Below are positions 57,495 to 64,000 of a stretch of 64,000 nucleotides of DNA, piece after piece. Where the stretch lies: contig NZ_SZXJ01000042.1 in the NCBI RefSeq assembly GCF_005281345.1, forward strand, positions 21,449 to 85,448. The letters are read 5' to 3'. A model generated the notes under the pieces. The model was not told the origin of the DNA and searched no databases. It was given only the letters and a program-made list of their open reading frames with translations. Positions within the stretch are counted from its first letter, which is position 1. Each line of letters opens with the position of its first letter. Both the position numbers and the translations under genes were made by a program. Origin of the DNA: Citrobacter sp. wls619. GTDB taxonomy: Bacteria > Pseudomonadota > Gammaproteobacteria > Enterobacterales > Enterobacteriaceae.

Positions 57495-58667
57495 TTACAC
57501 CTTATGGTGGAAGTAATCGCTCAGACGCGAAAATACGCCGCCTTTACTGACCGATTCCAGGGTGACCAGTGGCCAATGCGCCACCAGCTTATCCCTGTCA
57601 TAGAGTTCAATTTCCCCCACGCGTTGATGCGCGGCAATAGGCGCTACCAGTTCTTTCTTATCAAGAACATATTTTGCTTTGATATTCTGGACTTCAGCCT
57701 TAGGTAGCGCCATCCAGAAATCCTGCTCGGTGCCGAGGCTAATGTTTTCTTTATCGCCATACCAGATTCGTTCGACGCCGACTTGCTTACCGCTACGCAA
57801 AACCTGCACCGTATCAAAATTTTGTTGCCCCCACTGCAGCAGTTTGCGTGCCTGATCCTCGCGTCCTTTCGCGCTCTCGGCGCCCATGACCACGGCAATC
57901 AAGCGACGCTGTCCGTCAACGGCGGAGGCGATCAGGTTAAATCCTGCCCCGGATGTGTGCCCGGTCTTCAGGCCATCAATGTTCATCGTTTTATCCCACA
58001 GCAGTCCGTTACGGTTTTGCTGCGTGATACCGTTCCAGGTAAGACTCTTCTCACTGTACATGTGGTAGAACTCAGGTTCCCCGTGAATAATCGCCCGGGA
58101 CAACACGGCCAGATCGTAGGCCGAGCTATGCTGGCCTGGCGCGTCCAGCCCATGCACCGTTTCGAAATGTGTATCTTTAAGCTTCAGCTTCTCAACGTAA
58201 CTGTTCATCATCGCAACAAACTGTGGCTGTCCACCCGCGATGTAATCAGCCAGCGCGACGCATGCGTCATTGCCGGAATCAACAATCAAGCCGCGACTTA
58301 AATCACGTACCGAAACGCGATCGCCTTCTTTCAGGAACATTAATGATGAGCCGACAAACACCGGATTATCTTTCGCCCATGCGTCACGCCCGACAGTGAC
58401 GATATCCGTTGGGCTAATGCGATGGCTATCAATCGCACGATCGACAACATAGCCGGTCATTAACTTGGTCAGGCTGGCGGGGTTGCGTTGCTGGTGTTCA
58501 TTACCGGCAGTCAGAATTTGGCCCGTGGTGTAGTCCATAAGCACCCACGCGCCAGCATTAATGGCGGGAGGCCGGGGTGCAAAACTGGCGACATCAGTCG
58601 CATAAGCGGACGAAAAACTTATCGCGAATAGCGAAGCGGCAATAAACAAACGGCGTTTCAACAGCAT
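57495..58667 (-). CDS. dacD: D-alanyl-D-alanine carboxypeptidase DacD (PBP6b)
   Basis: The 390-residue periplasmic enzyme removes the terminal D-Ala from peptidoglycan pentapeptides. It has a signal peptide ending SAYA, the active-site motifs SLTK, SGN and KTG (SxxK, SxN, KTG triad), and a C-terminal amphipathic helix (FSRLSDYFHHKV) that anchors it to the membrane. GAGGA lies just before ATG 58667; the ORF extends upstream without support. It is highly similar to Salmonella DacD. Confidence 0.95.
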   Translation of the reverse strand: MLLKRRLFIAASLFAISFSSAYATDVASFAPRPPAINAGAWVLMDYTTGQILTAGNEHQQRNPASLTKLMTGYVVDRAIDSHRISPTDIVTVGRDAWAKDNPVFVGSSLMFLKEGDRVSVRDLSRGLIVDSGNDACVALADYIAGGQPQFVAMMNSYVEKLKLKDTHFETVHGLDAPGQHSSAYDLAVLSRAIIHGEPEFYHMYSEKSLTWNGITQQNRNGLLWDKTMNIDGLKTGHTSGAGFNLIASAVDGQRRLIAVVMGAESAKGREDQARKLLQWGQQNFDTVQVLRSGKQVGVERIWYGDKENISLGTEQDFWMALPKAEVQNIKAKYVLDKKELVAPIAAHQRVGEIELYDRDKLVAHWPLVTLESVSKGGVFSRLSDYFHHKV

Positions 58668-58734
58668 GTCCTCATAACCAGGAGAAATAGCCGTTCTTTT
58701 TACGGAAGTTCTGCCGAACAAACATGGATAAATT

Positions 58735-58768
58735 GCAAGAAAATGTGACATAAGGCACATTTTCTTGC
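58735..58768. repeat. 13-bp perfect inverted repeat between dacD and phsC
   Basis: GCAAGAAAATGTG and CACATTTTCTTGC form a perfect 13-bp stem with an eight-base loop. It lies 51 bases past the phsC stop and 68 bases upstream of the dacD start. There is no T-run after it in the leftward direction, so it may be a terminator of weak type or an operator for dacD. Confidence 0.65.
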
Positions 58769-58818
58769 TATTAAAGAAAGAATGTCAGACGGGCTTCCCC
58801 TGCAAAATCCGCGCAGGA

Positions 58819-59586
58819 TTAGCCTTTATGTGATGCTGTTTCTGCATGATGGCTGCGATGACGGTGATAGCCGTCAATCATGCTGCGAAAGATTTGCCCC
58901 GGCGTATCACCCAATGTGCACAGGTAAATATGTGCGCAAATGAACAGAATGCCAACAATCGCCAACACCATATGCAGCACCAGTACCACCGGCCCGGCGC
59001 CTATAATCTGCGGGTAAAGACAGAGCAACCCGGTAATGATTAACAGCGGAACCAACGCATACATGATGGCCAGATAGGCTAACTGTTGCAGGGGGTTAAA
59101 TTTATTCTCCGCTGTTGCCGCAAACGGATGTGCCTCACCTTTCATTATCCCATACAGATAAAAACGCGTTTGTAGCAGGCAGCGCTTTATCAACCCGCTG
59201 AATTGCACACGATAGTGGCAACCGTTGCCGCTGGTGGCATTGATCATGACGAAGCCAATCCAGAAAGCCAGTAATGCGAATCCACACCAGGTGTGCACCT
59301 GCACCATCAGCGCTACCGGTCCGATAGAAAAATGGCCGAACAAACCGCTGAGCAGAAGCAGGATAAAAAGCAGCGCATTTCCCCAGTGCCAACGGCGGAC
59401 AGCCAATGAGTAAAGATAGTCACGGTGCTCTTCACCGGCTGCCGTTTTGGGTGCCAGCATTCGACGCAGCAGCGCATGTACCACCAGACCGGCAATCATC
59501 AACAGAATGACTACGCCTGCATAAATGAGCCACAGCGGCCAGTAGTCTGGCGCATAGTGAAGCTCTGCTCCCCAGATAGAATTCAT
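58819..59586 (-). CDS. phsC: Thiosulfate reductase cytochrome b subunit
   Basis: The 255-residue membrane anchor of thiosulfate reductase has about five hydrophobic helices and conserved histidines, among them [21 protein letters not shown], that ligate b hemes. It takes electrons from menaquinol and passes them to PhsB. It overlaps phsB by four bases (ATGA). The last residues are histidine-rich ([14 protein letters not shown]). It is related to formate dehydrogenase gamma subunits. Confidence 0.94.
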   Translation of the reverse strand: MNSIWGAELHYAPDYWPLWLIYAGVVILLMIAGLVVHALLRRMLAPKTAAGEEHRDYLYSLAVRRWHWGNALLFILLLLSGLFGHFSIGPVALMVQVHTWCGFALLAFWIGFVMINATSGNGCHYRVQFSGLIKRCLLQTRFYLYGIMKGEAHPFAATAENKFNPLQQLAYLAIMYALVPLLIITGLLCLYPQIIGAGPVVLVLHMVLAIVGILFICAHIYLCTLGDTPGQIFRSMIDGYHRHRSHHAETASHKG

Positions 59587-60161
59587 ACTTTTCCCTCCTG
59601 ATGAATCTCTTTACGCCGGAAAATACTCACCGCACCGCTACGCGTATCCTGCTGACGGTAAACCTCTTTTTGATGAATCCAGTGCTGAATTTCAGGGTCA
59701 TCACGGCGACCAAACTTCAGCGCATCCGTAGGGCATACGGAAACACAGGCAGGCGATTGTCCAGCGTCCAGACGGGTGTCTGCACAAAAGTTACATTTAT
59801 CTGCAATTCCTGTTTGTGGGTTCAGGTAGCGCACATGGAACGGACAGGCGGCAACACAATAATCACAGCCAATACAGCGGGACTTGTCCACCTGCACAAT
59901 GCCGTTTTCGTCCCGAAACGAAGCGCCAGTCGGACAGACGCTGACACAAGGCGCATCTTCGCAGTGCTGGCAGGAGACGCGGACAAACTGGAAGTGAGAC
60001 AGCACCTCAGGTTCGTTTTCCGGTGAGCGGATCTGCACCTGCAGCCGGCTAAAACCTTCTGGCACGTCATTCAAAACTTTGCAGGCAACCGTGCACGCCT
60101 GACAACCAATACAGCGTTTCTCGTCATGCAGCATGACATACGGATTTGTTGACTGATTCAT
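59583..60161 (-). CDS. phsB: Thiosulfate reductase electron-transfer subunit
   Basis: The 192-residue ferredoxin-like protein contains four [4Fe-4S] cysteine clusters, seen in [42 protein letters not shown] and [10 protein letters not shown]...CVSVCP. It carries electrons from PhsC to the PhsA active site. ATG 60161 follows AAGGAG and a 14-base gap after phsA; the six-codon extension overlaps phsA. It belongs to the DmsB/PsrB family. Confidence 0.95.
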   Translation of the reverse strand: MNQSTNPYVMLHDEKRCIGCQACTVACKVLNDVPEGFSRLQVQIRSPENEPEVLSHFQFVRVSCQHCEDAPCVSVCPTGASFRDENGIVQVDKSRCIGCDYCVAACPFHVRYLNPQTGIADKCNFCADTRLDAGQSPACVSVCPTDALKFGRRDDPEIQHWIHQKEVYRQQDTRSGAVSIFRRKEIHQEGKV

Positions 60162-60175
60162 GATGTTCTCCTTTC

Positions 60176-62449
60176 TCATGCCCGACGAAGCGTAACGCCA
60201 GCGGTGTGGACCACCGTGCCGGATACCGGACTGGTCACATGTGGAAGCAAGTTTCCACAGTGGATCCCATGCGTTGTCGCCGCAGTTTTTGCGCCTGCCT
60301 TGGCGCCGAATCCCATATAGACGAACAGCGTATCGGGTCGAATACCGGCAGTGACCAACGCTTTGCCTTTCTCCTTACCGGTTGCATTTTCCAGCCAGAT
60401 GTCATCACCGCTTTTAATCCCTTTTTCTCCAGCCGTTTTCGGGTGGATCCACACCGCGTTATCCCACATCAGCTCGCTGAGCAATGGGACATATTGCGTC
60501 GCGCCATTGGTGTGAACTGCGACTTTGCCTTGAATGAAATAGAGTTCATTGTCGGCCTTGAGCGCAAAATTGCGTGCGCGCGGAATACCATAGCCCGGCA
60601 GGAGTGTTTCCAGTTCTGCGGAATAAAGTTCGATTTTTCCGGATGGGGATTTGAAGCGCAGTTGTTCGCCATACGTGCCGTCATTGTCAACGGCCACTGC
60701 TCCCGGATACTGCGCAGTAAACTGGCGTACCGATTCAGGCTCACGGAGTAACAGCGGTACGCCCCACTCCCGATACCCTTTCTGGCGCAGTTCAGCAGAT
60801 AACGCATGATCACCATTGAGCTGATACAGCTGGCGTACCTGCATATCTTGCCACGGATAGTACTGCCCAAGACCCAGTTGCTCGCCCAGTTCTTTCCAGA
60901 TTTGCCAGCTTGGGCGCGCATCACCGATAGGCTCAACGACCTGCTGGCGCAGCGCATAGGCCGGATTCAGCCCCGACATATCAGAGACTTCTTCATCGCG
61001 TTCGAGATAGGTGCATTCAGGTAACAGGTAATCGGCATAGGCCGCGCTTTCACTTAAATAGACATCGCAGCTCACCACCAGATCCAACTGCTCAACGGTT
61101 TTGACCAGATCCGGCCGACAGGTCACAGTTTGAAAAGGATTATGCCGGGACATAATCCATCCTTTTACCGGATAAGGCGTCTGGTTTAACACAGCATCGA
61201 TAATGCTCTGCACCACCCCGCCGCCCGCAGCGATGTATTTGAATTGCGGCGCGACCAGGTCAATACGCTGCGCCGTTGGCTTAGGGAGTTTAGCATCCGG
61301 TTTCGCCAGCACCGGAGCCACCTTCTCTCCCGCCAGCTTATTGTAGGTTGCAGCGGCTTTTTTCTGGTACATGCCGCCTTCGCGCTCAATATTTCCCAGC
61401 AGCACGTTGAGGGTGAAAATCATGCGCCGCATGTCAATCTCTTCCTGCGAAAAAGTCGCACGGTGACCGGGGCTGACAATCGCATGGGGGGCGCAGGCCG
61501 CCATTTCGCGAGTCACCCGGGTAATGACATCCGCAGGTACGTCGGCCAACTTTTGTGCCCATTCTGGCGTGGCCTCTTGTACCGCCTCTGCCAGTTGGTC
61601 GAAACCTGTTGTATAGCGTTCAACGAATCCCACGTCATACAATTTTTCAGTAATCATGACGTGGCACATCGCCATCAGCACCGGTAAGTCTCCCCCTGGT
61701 TTAATCGCATGCCATTCATCCGCCTTGCTGGAAAATACCGACAGCCGGGGGTCGAAGCTGACCATCTTCGCGCCCTTCTCTTGTGCGGTCATCAGTTCAT
61801 GAGTATCGGCAACCTCAATTCCTTCATAGAGGTTATGTCCAAAAGAGACCATGTAGCGGGTATTGGCGATATCCATTGCTAAATCCCCACCCATCATTAC
61901 TTTGGCGGCAATGGCTTTACCTGCTGGACAAGTTGAAGCGTGCGTGAAGGTATTTGGTGAGCCAAAAGCCGTCGCCAAATGAAATAAATGGCCCGAAAGC
62001 GAACCGGATTTAGAGGAGAAGACAACGCCCTGCGGCCCGTATTGATTTTTTATTGCCGTCATCTTTTCGGCAATTTCTTGATACGCCTGTTGCCAGCTAA
62101 TGACCTGCCATTCGCCACTGCCACGCGGCCCGGTGCGTTTCATCGGTTTCACAATCCGGTGCGGGTCGTTTACCAGGCTAACACCGCTGCCCCCGCGAGC
62201 ACAAACGCGCGTGCCTTGCTGAGGGGCATTAGGGTTTCCCTGGATAAAAACTGTTTTATTATTAATCACCTGAACCTGAATTGGACAGCGAAAGGAACAC
62301 ATTTCACACAGACTTGGCGTCAGGGATGTTTTCCCTTTAATACTCTCTGGCGAATTTCGCGCCAGTGCGCCAGGTGGGAAACTGCCTATTGCACAGGCCG
62401 AGCAGCCAATACCCACGCCCCGCAAAAAATTACGCCGACTAATGCTCAT
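60176..62449 (-). CDS. phsA: Thiosulfate reductase molybdopterin subunit
   Basis: The 757-residue catalytic subunit has a twin-arginine signal (SRRNFLRG) for export folded with its cofactor, a [4Fe-4S] site ([14 protein letters not shown] ... CARGGSG) and the molybdopterin-guanine-dinucleotide fold. THASTCPAG (near 180) surrounds the probable Mo ligand. It reduces thiosulfate to sulfide and sulfite in the periplasm. AGGAGGT is ahead of the ATG. In Salmonella phsABC is in the same spot near dacD. Confidence 0.95.
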   Translation of the reverse strand: MSISRRNFLRGVGIGCSACAIGSFPPGALARNSPESIKGKTSLTPSLCEMCSFRCPIQVQVINNKTVFIQGNPNAPQQGTRVCARGGSGVSLVNDPHRIVKPMKRTGPRGSGEWQVISWQQAYQEIAEKMTAIKNQYGPQGVVFSSKSGSLSGHLFHLATAFGSPNTFTHASTCPAGKAIAAKVMMGGDLAMDIANTRYMVSFGHNLYEGIEVADTHELMTAQEKGAKMVSFDPRLSVFSSKADEWHAIKPGGDLPVLMAMCHVMITEKLYDVGFVERYTTGFDQLAEAVQEATPEWAQKLADVPADVITRVTREMAACAPHAIVSPGHRATFSQEEIDMRRMIFTLNVLLGNIEREGGMYQKKAAATYNKLAGEKVAPVLAKPDAKLPKPTAQRIDLVAPQFKYIAAGGGVVQSIIDAVLNQTPYPVKGWIMSRHNPFQTVTCRPDLVKTVEQLDLVVSCDVYLSESAAYADYLLPECTYLERDEEVSDMSGLNPAYALRQQVVEPIGDARPSWQIWKELGEQLGLGQYYPWQDMQVRQLYQLNGDHALSAELRQKGYREWGVPLLLREPESVRQFTAQYPGAVAVDNDGTYGEQLRFKSPSGKIELYSAELETLLPGYGIPRARNFALKADNELYFIQGKVAVHTNGATQYVPLLSELMWDNAVWIHPKTAGEKGIKSGDDIWLENATGKEKGKALVTAGIRPDTLFVYMGFGAKAGAKTAATTHGIHCGNLLPHVTSPVSGTVVHTAGVTLRRA

Positions 62450-62847
62450 ATAACCTCCTGTTATTAGATATATCCAATGATTATATGGCCTTTAAATTAT
62501 TAATTTTTAACCTTACTCACATTTCATTACAATGAAACTCCGTTAACTGGCAAGAATAAAACCCCATTGTTTATAAAAGAGTTTTAAAGTTTCCAGAATG
62601 CGCCGACAAACGTAAAAATAACAATAATGGTTCTCAGTTAGCTTATTTATAAACTCAGAAGATAACGCCTTCTTATTTCATGAAATATCTTTAAAACTCC
62701 AAATCTATTAATTCATTTTATTTTAATCACGTTCACCGCAATTTTATTGCGGCCACCGCCGAGCATTGATAATCCCGTTGCTGATTACCGCGCTATTTTT
62801 TGGTATTCTTAGATAAGCGCTAAATTGATCCCGGACATAACTGAACA
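62450..62847. other. Promoter region between phsA and sbcB
   Basis: This AT-rich stretch of 398 bases contains no gene. It must hold the phsABC promoter (leftward) and the sbcB promoter (rightward). Stretches near 62500-62560 and 62610-62700 are very AT-rich. I see no clear FNR or CRP site. Confidence 0.5.
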
Positions 62848-62916
62848 ATGAATGACGGCAAGCAGCAACCTGGTTTCCTCTTCCACGATTACGAGAATAA
62901 TTCCCCAAGCAATTGA
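62848..62916 (+). pseudogene. sbcB: 5' fragment of exonuclease I gene sbcB, interrupted
   Basis: ATG 62848 opens MNDGKQQPGFLFHDYE, the conserved start of exonuclease I, whose family sequence continues TFGTHPAL. Here it turns after codon 16 (about position 62895) into unrelated DNA and stops at 62914-62916. In E. coli sbcB is the neighbour of dacD and is divergent from it, so the position is right. DNA after 62895 is prophage-like. The rest of sbcB is not in the window and should lie beyond the insertion. Confidence 0.85.
62889..62905. other. Putative prophage-host junction (att region)
   Basis: Host homology to sbcB ends at or shortly before 62895. The core sequence cannot be defined without the other end. 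The segment around TTACGAGAATAATTCCC spans the change point. Confidence 0.5.
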
Positions 62917-63017
62917 TTTTAGTCGGATTCAATCCCGTTTCATTCAAAGTATGTACTAAAAACTGTACTCAAACCTCTATGCTTTTAATTTGACTGGCTG
63001 CCACCTTTCGCATAATA

Positions 63018-63033
63018 CTGTATGTAATTACAG
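63018..63033. promoter_or_regulatory. LexA (SOS) box of the dinI-like gene
   Basis: CTGTATGTAATTACAG is an exact CTGT-N8-ACAG site within TACTGT...ACAGTA, 19 bases before the dinI-like start codon. The gene should be induced by DNA damage. Confidence 0.9.
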
Positions 63034-63051
63034 TATTTAAGGGATTCAGTT

Positions 63052-63318
63052 ATGTTTGTTGAATTGATATACGACAAGAGAAATGTTGAAGGTTTAGCTG
63101 GTGCCAGAGAGATCATCTTGGCTGAACTGACGAAGCGGGTGCACCATATTTTCCCTGATGCCGAAGTGAAGGTGAAACCGATGCAGGCGAACGCCTTGAA
63201 TAGCGATGCCAGCAAAAGCGATCGGGAAAAGCTGAACCGCATGCTGGAGGATATGTTTGAAGAGGCCGATATGTGGCTGGTGTCTGAGTTCCCGACAGTT
63301 CGCCAGGTTGGGCTCTAA
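63052..63318 (+). CDS. DinI-family damage-inducible protein (phage-type)
   Basis: The 88-residue protein has the DinI fold pattern: MFVELIYDKRN at the start, REIILAELTKRVHHIFPDAEV in the middle and an acidic helix SDREKLNRMLEDMFEEADMW. DinI-like proteins bind RecA and modulate the SOS response. AGGG lies 10 bases before ATG 63052. Chromosomal dinI has a different location, and phage copies often sit near the tail-fibre end of lambdoid prophages, which fits the setting here. Confidence 0.85.
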   Translation: MFVELIYDKRNVEGLAGAREIILAELTKRVHHIFPDAEVKVKPMQANALNSDASKSDREKLNRMLEDMFEEADMWLVSEFPTVRQVGL

Positions 63319-63367
63319 AGTTGTGCTGGCTGCCAGCATTAATCTTTACCGGCGGCCTGCATCATGT

Positions 63368-63922
63368 CTAAGCCCTGCCTACAGGGAATTTTCGGTATAG
63401 TGTTGACACTCCTACATCGTAAATTATTGCTACACGCTGACGCGTTTCCCCAGCAGAGATTAGTCTCCCTGCCTGCGCCCACTGCTCATCCGTTAGTTTT
63501 GGCCTACGGCCACCAATGCGACCTTCCGCGCGCGCAGCCTCTAAACCCGCCCGGGTGCGCTCCACAATAAGCTCCCTTTCCATTTCGGCCAATGCGCCCA
63601 TTACATGAAAGAAGAACCGCCCCATAGGCGTACTCGTATCGATGCTATCCGTCAGGCTCCGGAAGTTAACACCTTTCTCCCGCAGTTCCTCCACTAACCC
63701 AACAAGATGTCGCATGCTTCGCCCGAGCCGATCCAGTTTCCACACCACCAGCGTATCGCCTTCCGATAGTGTCCGGAGCACCTTTTTTAACCCTGGTCTG
63801 TCGGACACCTTACCGCTGATCTTATCTTCGAAAATCAGCTCACATCCTGCACACTCGAGCGCGTTTCGCTGAAGTGCAGTGTTCTGGTCATTAGTTGACA
63901 CCCTCACGTAGCCAATAAGCAT
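63368..63922 (-). CDS. DNA invertase, serine recombinase (Gin/Pin family)
   Basis: From ATG 63922 the 184-residue protein starts MLIGYVRVSTNDQNTALQRN with catalytic Ser9, and has WKLDRLGRSMRHL (catalytic Arg region), SIDTSTPMGRFFFHVMGALA and a C-terminal helix-turn-helix GVSTLYRKFP. It is close to Pin of the e14 prophage and Gin of Mu. Such invertases flip a tail-fibre segment between two gix-type sites. One such site lies 55 bases upstream. The 12-codon upstream extension lacks a ribosome site. Confidence 0.92.
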   Translation of the reverse strand: MLIGYVRVSTNDQNTALQRNALECAGCELIFEDKISGKVSDRPGLKKVLRTLSEGDTLVVWKLDRLGRSMRHLVGLVEELREKGVNFRSLTDSIDTSTPMGRFFFHVMGALAEMERELIVERTRAGLEAARAEGRIGGRRPKLTDEQWAQAGRLISAGETRQRVAIIYDVGVSTLYRKFPVGRA

Positions 63923-63976
63923 GAGTTTCCTTCCTCCAAAAGGCCGGAAGCATGCCACCTGAGCGATAAATGATCA

Positions 63977-64000
63977 TTATTTAAAACGTTGGTTTGGGAG
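63977..64000. other. gix-like inversion crossover site (truncated by window edge)
   Basis: TTATTTAAAACGTTGGTTTG followed by GGAG resembles the 26-bp gix/pix/cix crossover sites (TTATCCAAAACCTCGGTTTA type), with the AAAAC..nGGTTT core kept. It is 55 bases before the invertase start, as in Mu where gin is next to gixR. The last two bases fall outside the window. Confidence 0.65.

Noticed and set aside
62848..62916. A genuine 22-codon small protein
   Set aside because: The first 16 codons match exonuclease I, so it is an interrupted gene start and not a separate peptide gene.

Overview
The window is chromosomal DNA from an enterobacterium of the Citrobacter/Salmonella group; I lean to Citrobacter but cannot prove the genus from sequence alone. 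The evidence is the E. coli/Salmonella backbone order ldtA-cobT-cobS-cobU and yeeX-yeeA-sbmC-dacD. The anaerobic cob/cbi operon, pocR, pduF, the complete pdu operon and phsABC are set into this backbone as they are in Salmonella.

Left accessory region (1-17.75 kb). It opens with a decayed old-yellow-enzyme gene. An azl-like locus follows: an Lrp-type regulator facing azlC-azlD-brnQ and a small coupled ORF. Next is a flavoenzyme cluster I do not recognise as a described system: two luciferase-like monooxygenases, a flavin oxidoreductase, a LysR regulator, a tandem SnoaL/NTF2-like protein and an FMN reductase. Four copies of one three-arm operator (GGGAA/TTCCC arms spaced 5 and 7 nt) lie in front of all its enzyme units and tie them into one LysR regulon. 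After it come a chaC-like pseudogene, a dead MazF-type toxin-antitoxin remnant, a tautomerase, a YbfB/YjiJ-type MFS transporter with a divergent LysR gene, and a Fur-box-preceded ferric-iron ABC transporter.

Cobalamin and propanediol region (17.8-55.1 kb). ldtA is followed by a 20-gene leftward operon, cbiA-B-C-D-E-T-F-G-H-J-K-L-M-N-Q-O-P-cobU-S-T, encoding cobalt uptake, corrin ring synthesis and nucleotide-loop assembly. It is led by a cobalamin riboswitch and a hairpin abutting the cbiA start codon. pocR and pduF follow, then the rightward operon pduA-B-C-D-E-G-H-J-K-L-M-N-O-P-Q-S-T-U-V-W-X. This encodes the propanediol microcompartment, the B12-dependent diol dehydratase with its reactivase, and the aldehyde, alcohol and acyl-phosphate enzymes. 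PduO and PduX supply the cofactor side. The two operons form one physiological unit: cobalamin is made without oxygen and used to ferment 1,2-propanediol.

Right end (55.1-64 kb). The backbone genes yeeX, yeeA, sbmC (with a perfect LexA box) and dacD are followed by phsABC, thiosulfate reductase, a respiratory partner for anaerobic growth. Beyond phsA the gene sbcB begins but is broken after 16 codons by foreign DNA. That DNA carries a LexA-boxed dinI-like gene, a Gin/Pin-type DNA invertase and, at the last bases of the window, a gix-like crossover site. I read this as the late-gene end of a prophage inserted in sbcB, most of it beyond the window.
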